Shown here in pieces: positions 11,974 through 23,490 of a DNA stretch of 64,000 nt (positions are counted from its first letter, which is position 1; each line of letters opens with the position of its first letter). The DNA comes from Phascolomyces articulosus (taxonomy: Eukaryota > Mucoromycota > Mucoromycetes > Mucorales > Lichtheimiaceae). The position numbers were made by a program, and so were the translations under genes. The stretch lies in the NCBI GenBank assembly GCA_025677815.1, contig JAIXMP010000021.1:248001-312000 (forward strand). The letters run 5' to 3'. The notes below the pieces were generated by a model that saw only the letters and a list, made by a program, of their open reading frames with translations, did not search any database and was not told the origin of the DNA.

Positions 11974-12075
11974 CAACAACTTCTTCAACATCATCAACAA
12001 TCCTTACAAGAACAAGAACATCATGAATTACAATCTATTCAACAATCAACATCATCTTCATCACTACATCGATGA
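11974..12075 (+). other. In-frame extension after the zinc-knuckle stop
   Basis: Immediately after the TAA at 11971-11973 the frame continues for 33 codons rich in CAA, CAT and TCA, then TGA. The composition matches the residues just before the stop (QQLQ). This looks like a C-terminal Gln-rich tail cut off by a CAA-to-TAA change, or a read-through extension. Confidence 0.4.
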
Positions 12076-13729
12076 TTTATAATTCTTTTTTTTTAACTAT
12101 AATTATTACTATATTATTTACTATTTATCTATTTTATTCTAATTGACTTTTTTTTTTGCATTATTCTTTCTATCTAATTGTTCAAGCCCTTTATTTATTT
12201 ATTTATTTATTACCTTTTACTACACTATAATTACTGTTACTTTATGTACCCGAGTATTCATCATCGGAAATAATTCTTCTACACACAAACATGTAAATTA
12301 TTTTTTTTAACAAAAAGCCTATATTAATAATAATCACTCTTTTTTTTTATGAATTCAAAACCTATTTGTTCTACTATATGAACCCGAATGCATCCCGCTT
12401 ATTGTTTAACGCGTGTTGTTTTTATTCTTTTTTTTTAAACGTGGCAAATATTATTATAATATACGAAACTTTTTTTGATTCTAATTTTAGTTACCAAAAC
12501 CATTTTTCTAACTGAACTTTCACGCCGATACAAAAAGAAAAAAAAAACGCCATTCCGGATCACATCCGCCCTCCGCTGAGGTTATTTACCTGAATCGGCA
12601 TACAATCACACGTTTTACTTGTTGGCATATAAAATATATATTTATATATAACTCAGAGTGTCAATTTATGAGAATACGAAATTCGTGTAACTCTTACTAT
12701 TATTGTCATCTTTAAAATCATCCAATGGGTTCAAACGTGTTCTCACACTCTCTCACTCTCATATATACACTTTGAAAGGTTGGGCGTAGATCTGTGGTCA
12801 CCAAATTGAAAGGGACCTTTTTTTTTTTTTTTTTTCACGAGGATCGCATTCTTCGTCATACCTTAAAATAATACATTAGTTCTGCTACGCATTTTTTTAT
12901 ATATAAATATATCATAAATCAATCCTATCTATTAAAAACATATCATTTTTATCATCTGTCATCACATGTAATCCATGATGAAATACTTGGCATTCAACCA
13001 TTAGTATTATGTTTTTTGTTTAAAGAAATGGGCGCTTTTTTTTTGGGGGTGGGAAAGAGGAAATAGGAAAAGAAAGGAGATTCTTGAGAGAGAAAACACA
13101 TTTATGGACCTCTTTTTGATGAAATTGTATAAAATAATTGCATTTGTATGATGTTGTATGACAATAAACTATAAATTTATTCCAAAGTGTTTTAAATCAA
13201 AATATATGTAATTTCTTGTAAATAAACAATAAATCTATTATTTTTTATTCCCTTTTTGTCTTTTTCTTTAGGATCTTCTTTTACTATAATAACGTAAAAA
13301 AAAAAAAGAAGTCTAGACCTCCCAACCATTCACCTTATTGTTAATTGTTATATTTATCAGATGGATTTTGTTGATTGGAGTATATATAAAATGTGTGTGT
13401 GGTGTCGGTAGAATAAAGAATTATGGTACGATGTTTCCAAGCGGAATAACTGGAAAAGAGGTAATTTTTTTTTTTTTTTTTGGGAAATAAACAAATCAGC
13501 TTGGCAAAAAAAAAAAAAAAAATACTCCAACTTTATTTTCCCTAAAGTAATCAAAATGAAATCATTTTAAGAATTTAGTAACTTAACAAGAATTTGTTTA
13601 TTATGAAGCAAAAAGACAACAAAGTTTGTTACAGAAATCATTAAAACATACAAATCTGTTTTTTTCAGGAGGTGGCAAAAAAAACATGCATCTTTTGAAA
13701 CCCAAAAGAATGGACGCCATCACTTTTCC

Positions 13730-13767
<38 letters not shown>

Positions 13768-16560
13768 ATATTATAGTTTATAGAGTCTATAATGAAATGA
13801 TCATCATTCTATTTTAAAAAAGTTTATTGTTCTTATTATAAAGAATAACTTTTTTTAACCCTCAGTAAAAAGATGGTATCATCATATTTAAATATAAGTG
13901 GTCGTTTTAATTAGGAAGATCTCCCTTTCATCAACATCATGATAATAGATGATAATTGTTCTATATATATATATATATATATATAAGTATAACAATAAGA
14001 AAGTATTTAACACTGCTGGTTATATATATATACAAGGATATTCTTTCATCAAATATCATACGTTGAATTCACCATTATAACAATGACTTTACATATGAAC
14101 AATAATAACAATCTTCTCTTGTAATTTAAAGATAAAATTCATAATGAATGATTCCACAAACCTGGTTGTCAGATCTTTCTTTTGTATTTTTTTTGTACGA
14201 CTTGGTTTTTTATTATTATTATTATTTCTGCCAATTGTTGTATATATAGTTTAATATATGAACTCAGGACCGCCGCAGTAAATATACATTGGCTATAATG
14301 AATTGACTTCATATTATAAGAACTTTTTTTTTCAATTAGTAAAAAAAAAAAACAGTACAAATACTTGGTAACGATACCGGAGATAACTTTAATACTCATT
14401 CCTACAAGCATTTTTATTGTATAGGTGTTATATTCATTTAGCTGACTATTAAAAAAAATAACGTTTTAGGAAAGTCATTCATATTTGACAAGTTTTTTAA
14501 TATGATTATGTTAAAACAATGACGACGCTATGAGGAGAGTTTTTACTAAAACAGATAAAATGTCAATTCGGGGATACCTATCATGTTTTTAGCGCGCACC
14601 CCTTCCAACCCTGTAAGCTCTCAGCCCTTCTCTTCCCCCGCAATCGAAAAGGAAAATAATCATTACGTATTGGATACAATCGGACATTTTTTTTTTACTA
14701 ACAAAAAAATAACTTGAGAAAGCAAGGAAAACGAGTAATAACAACAAGATGGATTGGTTGAAATCATTTCAACTGAACTAATGATAAAAGTTGTTGGATT
14801 GTACTGTCGTCCATGCAATAGCAAAGTAGTAAAAGATTAATAAGAACATTGTTTATATTTTGGTACTCTTCTATATCACTAAATATGTTTAATTTATTAC
14901 CAATTATTGTTTGTTCGTGAAACCTTTATATGAGAGGATTGACGGGTAAATCGGATGCATTCTATTCAATCATTTTGGCCAATGGTAATAATTATAAAGA
15001 CATTGGTTATCAAACAAATATAACATAATCCAATGAAAGGGATATTACAAACATGGTAACTAAGATAAATGTGGAAACAAGAGCAGTAAATAGCACGAGT
15101 ATACAATGGGGGTGTACTTATCAATATGCCAAGTATTATGTTTTTAATCACCTAATTCATACCATGGTTTCTATAAATGGCTACTAATAGTACTTAAAAT
15201 CATTGCTACATGAGTTTATTTGGTTCTATATTATCCTTATATACATAGTAGCTCCATGGCAATATATTTATATTCATGCATGATCATCCATGGATAGAAG
15301 ATGGCAGTAACAAAAGCTCGGAGAAACTTTTTCCATTGATTATATTATTATTAGTAAATGTAATAATGGTAAACTCTAGAACCTCTCCCCTTATATATAT
15401 ATATATATATATAAAAGAGCTCAGTCGCATGTATTGTATCAGTTCTTCCTTTGGTCTGAAGTTATGTTCAATGAAGATTCCTATATATAATATTATTTCA
15501 AGAGGACAAACAATATACATGTGCCTATTATACTAATATATGTACCATGTGTACAATGACAACAACAATTGAATTGGTGTGTACTTATTTTTAGTCTAGA
15601 AGAAGGATTAAATATATATTTCAAACAAGAATATTGAATCATTTTGTTGTATGGCACCATTATTTGCTTGATTGCATACTACCTTGTATGTAAGAGTTGA
15701 AACATTTAATTCGATCCCCACTCATGCAGGCACGTTGACATTGGTATCAAACATCTCAGACAAGAAAAGTTCCGTTTTTTTCCAAGAAACATTTTATTGA
15801 TCGTACCATAATGTGAATAACTAACTGTATTATTATTTACTCTCTAAAAACTTGTTCAGACGGATTGAATAATCATTCCCATTTATTTATTTATAGATTC
15901 GTATAAACTTTTTGGAGACGATAAACAAAAAAAAAAAAAACGTGCAGGTGCTGAACACTAGTTTTTCCGATATATCAGCAAATCAAACAATGAAATATGA
16001 TAGAAGGAAAACCTGGACACATCATCTTTGATATGATAGAGAAGAATAGAAATTTGTATTATATATGAAAAAAAAAGAATTTCTTACCCAAAATTAGTAC
16101 ATTATTACAAGTTATATTATGCTAATAATCGAATCATAAAATGGACACTGCTGCATTAAAAATATATTTTATATCACAAGTCAAGAAGGGCCCATTTGAA
16201 AATAGTGCTTATGTTTATTTTGATATTTCCTTGTGTCTGTAATGAAATAGTCTAGTAAAGGTATTTATTTTTTCGTACCCAAAGCTTCTCGAAGTTATAT
16301 TTTGAGTAAAGCAGAAACTTTTCATACAACTGAAAAGATATATAAAGACAGAATCATAAAATCATTTAACATAATGATCACAAATACACCACAAGTTTTT
16401 TTTAAAGTAAATATATACAAATAAGCATGCCTTTTTTTTATTTTTTTATTATCATATCAACTAAGCTAAACATTATACAAATTCAATTTCAAGAGGTAAA
16501 GGATGCCTTGAGAAGTAATTTTTTTTTTTGGTAGTATCGTAGGATCTTGTAACAAGAATT
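12076..16560. other. Gene-poor AT-rich region
   Basis: About 4.5 kb with no convincing gene. It holds an AC microsatellite (13731-13762), a TA tract (13962-13984), T runs up to about 18 bases (12820-12836, 13467-13481) and two short GC-richer patches near 12540-12605 and 14590-14645 that could be regulatory. Candidate frames at 13357-13554, 13626-13817, 14169-14411, 14966-15151 and 15276-15536 are AT-driven. The right end is the 3' flank of Hsp70. Confidence 0.5.
13731..13762. repeat. AC dinucleotide microsatellite
   Basis: Sixteen AC units in spacer DNA. Confidence 0.95.
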
Positions 16561-18956
16561 TTAGTCGACCTAAAAAATTAAAAGAAATTACGTTTGAATG
16601 AGTATATCATGAAAAAAAAATATGTGTATGTGACATTTCAATTGTTGATGCATACCTCTTCAACAGTAGGTCCGTCTGAGGATGGGGGAGCACCACCAGC
16701 TGCGCCTCCAGGGAAACCACCAGGACCGCCAGCACCGGGCATACCACCTGGAGCACCTCCAGCACCAGCTTGAGCATAGAGTTTTTGCATGATTGGGTTG
16801 CTAATAAAGAAAAAAAATTTTAAGTTAGTTAAAAGTAAATAATAACAATCTTTAAAGTATTAAAAAAAAGATAATTACCTAATCTCTTCAAGTTCTTTTT
16901 GTTTGGATTCGTATTCTTCCTTGCTTGCTATAAACGATCAAGTAAAGATAAAAAAAAACGGAAAAATGTTAGTCAATGCACATTGGTTATATGTAAAATA
17001 CCCCCCCCAAAATAATAATAATAATAATCCTGGACCCAACGAACTCCTTTCCATGAAATCATAGGCACATGTTCAAAATAAGTGGGAAAAAAAGTCTTAC
17101 CTTCTTGACTGTTATCAAGCCATTCGATAGTTTCATTGACAGCCTTTTCGAGTTTCTCCTTGTCATCAGCCTCAAGCTTGCTAGCGACATTTTCTTCAGT
17201 AAGAGTGTTACGCAAATTGTATGCATAAGATTCCAAACCATTCTTTGCTTGGATACGTGAAGCGGCTTCTTCATCTTCAGCCTTGTATTTTTCAGCATCA
17301 GCAACCATACGTTCAATTTCTTCCTTGGACAAACGACCCTTGTCATTGGTAATAGTAATCTTGTTGGATTTGCCAGTGGTCTTGTCAACAGCCGAGACGT
17401 TCAAGATACCATTGGCATCGACATCAAAAGTGACTTCAATTTGTGGCACACCACGTGGTGCGGGTGGGATTCCGGTCAATTCGAATTTGCCAAGCAAATT
17501 GTTATCCTTGGTACGAGCACGTTCACCTTCATACACTTGAATCAAGACACCAGGTTGGTTATCAGCATAAGTGGAGAAGATTTCAGATTTCTTGGTAGGT
17601 ACAGTCGTGTTACGCTTGATCAATGCAGTCATGACACCACCAGCGGTTTCGATACCAAGTGACAATGGGGCGACATCAAGCAAAAGCAATGAATCAGTCT
17701 TTTCCGAAGTATCACCAGTAAGAATAGCAGCTTGAACAGCGGCACCATAAGCAACGGCTTCATCAGGATTGATGGACTTGCATGGCTCCTTGCCGTTAAA
17801 GAAATCTGAAACCATCTTTTGGACCTTTGGGATACGAGTGGAACCTCCGACAAGGACGATTTCATGAACCGAACCCTTGTCGATCTTAGAATCGCGCAAG
17901 ACCTTTTCGACGGGTTCCATAGTATTACGGAACAAATCTTGGTTGAGTTCTTCAAAACGGGCACGTGTAAGAGACGTGTAAAAGTCAATACCTTCAAAGA
18001 GAGAGTCAATTTCAATGGAGGTTTGAGCAGAAGAGGAAAGGGTACGCTTGGCACGTTCACAAGCAGTTCGGAGACGACGGACAGCACGAGCATTGCTAGA
18101 AATATCCTTCTTAAACTTGCGCTTGAATTCTTGAATGAAATGATTCACTAAACGGTTGTCAAAATCTTCACCACCCAAATGGGTATCACCTGCCGTGGCT
18201 TTGACTTCAAAGATACCATCTTCAATGGTCAAAAGTGATACATCAAAGGTACCACCACCCAAGTCAAAAATGAGAACATTGTGTTCACCCTTGGTTTGTT
18301 TATCGAGACCATAAGCAATAGCTGCTGCGGTTGGTTCGTTGATAATACGCAACACGTTCAAACCAGCAATGGAACCGGAATCCTTGGTAGCTTGACGTTG
18401 AGAATCATTAAAGTAAGCAGGTACAGTAATGACGGCACTTTCTACCTTGCCACCCAAATAGCCTTCAGCGGTTTCACGCATTTTGATCAAGACCATGGAT
18501 GAAATTTCTTCAGGTGTAAATTGCTTCTTTTCGCCCTTGTATTCAACTTCAATAGTAGGTTTGCCACCCTTATCGATGATCTTGAAAGGCCAGTGCTTCA
18601 TATCAGATTGGACTTCCTGGTCAGCAAAACGACGACCGATGAGACGCTTAGCGTCAAACACGGTGTTATGTGGGTTCATCTATTTTTTGATATAAGAAAA
18701 ACATTAATGAATATATACTGATCATTATAACAATATTTCTCAATCATATAATAATAATAATAAAAAACAACTAAATACATACAGCTACTTGATTCTTTGC
18801 AGCATCACCAATCAAACGTTCACTATCTGTGAAAGCGACATAAGATGGAGTAGTACGGTTACCTTGGTCGTTGGCAATAATTTCAACGCGATCATTCTGC
18901 CATACACCTACACAACTGTAGGTAGTTCCCAAATCAATACCAACGGCTTTTGTCAT
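16561..18956 (-). CDS. SSA: Cytosolic Hsp70 chaperone (SSA type)
   Basis: Five exons, complement(join(16561..16569,16656..16800,16879..16927,17101..18679,18783..18956)), encode 651 residues, the normal length. The ATPase domain (1-385) shows [27 protein letters not shown] and [14 protein letters not shown]. The substrate domain follows, then a helical lid and a Gly/Pro/Met tail. The last two residues and stop lie in a 9-nt coding exon, restoring the EEVD terminus that binds TPR co-chaperones of the cytosol. Without that exon the frame would end in CINN, so the splice is well supported. Intron phases match throughout. It lies in tandem just downstream of the GGTase gene. A TATA box and a CCAAT box are present upstream; no clear three-unit heat-shock element was found. 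Confidence 0.97.
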
Positions 18957-19300
18957 TATAAATGGATGTAACTTGTTTTAATATGTAAAAAAAAAAGAAG
19001 TGGTGGGATATGTTGCGTGAATGTAAAATGTGGGTGTGAAAAAAAAAGAAATTGGTAAAAAGGAAAAATAACGAAAAAAAAAAAAACAACAAAAAAAATT
19101 TGAGACGTGAAGGGTTTTATATATGAACAAAAATGACCTAAACAAGCTGCATAATAAAAAGAAAAAAATCGAATTGCGGAGAAAGACTATGATATTTTAG
19201 CCAATCATATCATTCAATTAGGTCTCATTCGCTCCTCCTCCCCCCATCACTTAACACCCCCAAGTGTTTGCTGGTGCTTTCTGGTATATTCTCAATCTTG
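18957..19300 (-). promoter_or_regulatory. Hsp70 promoter
   Basis: The 344 bp between the GGTase stop and the Hsp70 start hold a TATATAAAA element (minus strand; plus coordinates 19115-19123), about 160 bp before the ATG, and an inverted CCAAT motif at 19201-19205. T/A-rich runs lie between TATA and start. Two GAA units ten bases apart near 19170-19184 are at best a gapped heat-shock element. Confidence 0.5.
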
Positions 19301-21047
19301 CTACTCTGCTCTTCTTTCTTTTTTCTGTTTTTCGATCGATCTTTTAGGTGTATTAATGGCTACTTCTAATTCACCGATACCAGGATATTCCATTAATGAT
19401 AATGCCGCAAGACCCATATAGGAATGCATTACATCTAGGATTATTAATCATTCAGATTCAGTTTACTAGTTGTTTCTAGTTTTCTTTGGAAAAAAAATAA
19501 AAATAAATAAATAAATAATAAAAAAATTAAATTTACCAGGATAGGATCCAGGTGTCTTGCCAAATCCACCAATTTTTGTTTGACAATCTAATAGAAAACC
19601 ACGACAATTCTCTTGGTTTACAAGTTGATACGCGTCCACCATCTAAATAAAAAAGCTTGTTAATAATATTCACATATATAATCAATATGTATATATATAA
19701 AATATATTTTTTTACCTTTAAAGCTGCACCAATCCAAAAACAATAACATGCGTCAGCATCTTTGTTAGGTCGACCTGCGAATCCAGTAGTCTGCTGGTTT
19801 AAACACCATTTTATCAACTTTTCCTTATTTATCAATCCTTCCGTTTGTTTTCCCATCAGTGTTAATGCTCCCACACCACAAAATGTGGATCCACCTATAA
19901 AAAATTCATCATCGTCATCAGTATATGATCTTTCTTTTCACTAATTTTTTTTAAAAAAAAAATTGCTCTTTCTTCTTTCTTACCGTGTGCTTCGTTATTA
20001 GGTGATTGAGCAAATGTATGTTCATATGTCTAAAAAAAGAAAAAAAATACCCGTAAGCTGCATAATCTCATAGAATAACGCGTGCTTTTCTCCCCCCCCC
20101 AAAAAAAATAATAATCAATAATATTTACCTGAAGACGTTTAGCGTATTCTACTGATAAATCAATATCTAAGCCTCTCCAATCATCCAAAATGTATGATAC
20201 AGCACATGCACAATATAAAAATCGTGCATCTTTTTCCAAACTGTCTTTTGTCGGAGCAATACTTTTTATATAAATTTGTTAACTCTTGTACCTATTTGTT
20301 TTTATTTTCTGTGCTTTCATTTTTAAATAATGATTGTTACCTGCCATCTTTTTGTTGTAAGCATTGGATAGTTCCTACGATACCATCTCGATCTACCCTT
20401 GAAAGATCATCTCCAAGTAATAATAAATTTAATAAAGCAGTATATGTACTTGCAATATGAGCAGAATCATAGGGTATATATTCGGTTTCACTCTATAAAA
20501 TCATCTTATTCAATCAGAATTCCTGTCAAATGTATGTATATAAGGATATTCATCCACTATGCAATAAATTGTTTTTTTTACCGCATTAGGATCAAAAGCT
20601 CTTCCTGAATACGATGATCCTCTAAATCCACAATGTTCTCTATTTAAACCTTGTTCTTTTTGAGTATATATTGTTGTTCATCCATACTTTTTTTTTATAA
20701 GTCCTCCTCCAGTTATAGACACATACCTTTAGAATCCAATCGAATTTGTTGTGCATAAATCCATTCTATCCAATCAAGTCTATCTTGTTCTGATATTTCT
20801 TTTTCCAATGCTCCAAGAAGTTCAAGTGACGAAAGACAAAAAAATGCGAGTGTCATTCTAACAGTAATAATAATAAGGTTGTCAGGTTTATAATCGATAT
20901 CATCAATGGAATTTGAAAATGAATAAAAAATGACATTATGGAACGTTATAATAACCTATTTGTCTCAGTCTCGGTGTATGCAGTTGGAAGCATACGTAGA
21001 TTAGCAACAAAGTAGCGAATGTGTTTTTCGCGTTCGAATTCTTTCAT
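19301..21047 (-). CDS. CDC43: Geranylgeranyltransferase type I beta subunit
   Basis: Nine exons, complement(join(19301..19434,19537..19642,19716..19894,19984..20029,20129..20261,20341..20492,20582..20637,20727..20857,20956..21047)), encode 342 residues. The enzyme attaches geranylgeranyl to CaaX proteins ending in Leu, such as Rho GTPases, together with the shared alpha subunit. The collinear match to human PGGT1B includes HCGFRGSSYSGRAFDP, PYDSAHIASTYTALLNLLLL, FLYCACAVSYILDDWRG, GGSTFCGVGALTLMGK, NKDADACYCFWIGAALK and HSYMGLAALSLM. The zinc ligands Asp and Cys (DAC) and the late His (HSY) are kept. Exon 3 has tandem acceptors (TAGAG). A 5' exon before the ATG is possible because CTACTAG precedes it, but the start fits the family N-terminus. 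Confidence 0.95.
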
Positions 21048-21879
21048 TTGTCTCGCAAATACTCTAGTAGGATGAAGAAAAAAAAAATGAAAGGGGACCT
21101 TTTTTTTTTGGTAACAGCAAACAGAAACGCGGACTTTGTTTTGATAATAAGTTCGATAAAAAGTGCAATGATTTTCTTAAAGACTGGATAGGCATGAAGA
21201 TGGACAGTTACTAAAAGATATCAAAGAAGAACAAATATAATTAGGTCAGGATTTTTTTTATGTATAATGTGAATGAAACGAAGTGGAAGTATGGATATAC
21301 AAGAAAATGAAATGGTATTTCACTGGTTTTATAGTAATTAATTACATAAGAAAATTCAAGTTTATTTACTTGAGTAGATTTTATTGAGTCGATAAAGACC
21401 TTTAGACAGAGTTTAATCAATGATTTATGTTTCCAGTAATCGCAAATATGAAGATAACTCTTCATGCACATCTAAAACCAGAATACTCATAATGTGTTAT
21501 CACCAAAGTTTGATCATGAAAAAAAGTTAGCCTTAACAATAGGAGACTGGTAAATGGGTTGGCACGACAATGTAACAAGCGAAGAAAACCCTGTTTTATT
21601 GCGCTAGCAACCAAAACAGTTATTATCAGATACATTCCCATTAACTGCTCTACAAAGAAGAGTTGTTTATTAGGAATCACTCTAATATCCAGGAAGTCGA
21701 AGAAATCCTCTTCTTTGTTCAGCAATTCTTATTGAAATAATAATAATAATAAAAACTGAACATCAACACAACCACATGGAAACAGTTGCCTTGCCAGAAT
21801 TTGAGGTCGAGAGCACTTTCTTGATATCAACATACCAACGTATTATAGAAGTAACTATTATTATTTTAATGTTCAAAAC

Positions 21880-21911
<32 letters not shown>

Positions 21912-22129
21912 CAGAACTACGTAAGCTCCAGGTTATACGCAAAGTGTATTTTTTGATCCTTTAAATAGCTAGTATTCAAGTGCTTTTTATTGGAAGCAAA
22001 AAAAATGTCATTGGCTACGCTGATTTCAATAATTCGCCAATGAGAGTCAGTTTGGTGCCTGTTACACTAAGCTCTTTGGTTGTCCTCACTTTCTTTTGCT
22101 TTCACACTTTTACTTCACACAACTCCACC
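21048..22129. other. Spacer between divergent GGTase and p24 genes
   Basis: About 1.1 kb. It contains a 27-base A run at 21881-21907. An 87-codon minus-strand frame (21462-21725) and a short plus-strand frame starting METVALPEFEVES (21776) have somewhat coding-like residue mixes, but neither is recognised nor joined to other exons. They may be decayed sequence. Confidence 0.4.
21881..21907. repeat. A27 homopolymer
   Basis: A long uninterrupted A run in spacer DNA. Comparable runs of about 20 or more bases occur near 42849, 44174, 46879, 55250 and 55850. Confidence 0.95.
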
Positions 22130-23299
22130 ATGACTCGTGCTTCATCAACGCGGTTTATGACCGCATTATTACTTATCTCTCTTGCCATCTTTGCTCAAGT
22201 ATCCGATGCTTTGTATTTTTATCTTGAAGGATCAGAAAAGAAATGTTTTCTCGAAGAATTACCAAAGGAAACTATGGTCACTGGTAATTGAAAAAAATAT
22301 AAATATATTCGTTCGTGTTGAAACGAGGATTGCATATGACTTTGTTCAAATTGAGAACTTATTTCCTTCCAAAATATATTCATAATAATAATTTAATTAG
22401 GTACCTATAAGGCTGAACAATTTTCTGCTGTACAAAACCAATGGATTGTGAATCCCGAACTTAGTATTCAAATTACTGTCGAGGTTAGTCATAAATCGCG
22501 TTTTCTATTTATAAAACAAGATGAAGATGCTAATTATTTGTAATGCGCGTTTTTTGGTATAAATAGGAACTTCCTCAAGAGCATATTGTTGTTGATAGAA
22601 AAGCATCAGCACAAGATCGATTTACTTTTACTTCGGCTGAATCGGGTGATCATTCCATTTGTTTGTCAGTTGTTAGCAGTTCGTGGTTTGATTCGACAAA
22701 AACTGTAAGCTATTTTATTTGTTTGGGTGATGTGGTGGATGTTTATGTATTGAACAATAAATATAAATGTATCTATGTGGATTATGTTTTAACCTGTGAA
22801 TTTCTTATTTATAAAAATGTATAGCGTATGACATTTGATATGGACTTTGACGATCCTGCTGGTGACCATCATGATCATAAGGAAACATTGAGTGGTAAGT
22901 TATACTATAACCTGTCATTTTGTAATCCGTGAAACCAAAAAAGATACTTGGTTCTGACAATAAATAATACTATGATAGCTATGGCAATGCGTATTCATGA
23001 ATTGAACCAACGTGTTCAAGATATCCGCAGAGAGCAATCCTTCCAAAGAGTAAGTGGATTATTTGGATGGAAATAGAGAGAGAGATATAGTTTTTAAGTA
23101 TATGTATAGAAAAACAAAAGATATTGACTGAATCTTTCATATATAACAGGAACGAGAAGCTGAATTCCGTGATCAATCCGAATTGACCAACTCACGCGTT
23201 GTCTGGTGGACAATTATGCAACTTGTAGTATTAGGAGCTATTTGTGTATGGCAAATGCGTCATTATAAGCATTTCTTTGTTGCTAAGAAGCTTGTTTAA
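22130..23299 (+). CDS. p24 (emp24/TMED) cargo receptor, alpha subfamily
   Basis: Six exons, join(22130..22283,22401..22483,22567..22704,22825..22894,22979..23049,23150..23299), encode about 221 residues. A signal peptide ends ...FAQVSDA, followed by the alpha-type N-terminus [20 protein letters not shown]. The GOLD domain keeps its two cysteines (KKCF and HSICL), then come a coiled coil ([18 protein letters not shown]), the [11 protein letters not shown] membrane helix and the short cytosolic tail [14 protein letters not shown]. The tail ends as in animal TMED9, with a dilysine KKxx COPI signal. The protein cycles between ER and Golgi in COPI/COPII vesicles. The ATG at 22130 (CCACC before it) is chosen over an upstream in-frame ATG at 22040 because it gives a clean signal peptide. 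Confidence 0.93.
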
Positions 23300-23490
23300 A
23301 ATATATATAAATATTATAAATAATATAACTTTTTTCTTTTTTACTACGAAATATAAAGAGCAGTTGGATGGATTTAGTTATAACCAATAATGCGGTTAGT
23401 GAATTTAGAGTTCTTTAAAGCAACTTTCAGAATGTGTTTCGCAGCAGTTTTGTTTGGTTCTCTCTCTCTCTTTTTTTCCTTGCTGTCTTT

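Noticed and set aside
17059..18093. Several long ORFs overlapping Hsp70 on both strands
   Set aside because: They are shadows of the codon-biased Hsp70 exon and match no family.
21462..21725. 87-codon minus-strand ORF
   Set aside because: No family resemblance, no splice partners and no supporting promoter. A weak TIGDW-like match on the other strand was considered as another nuclease relic, but no further motif followed.
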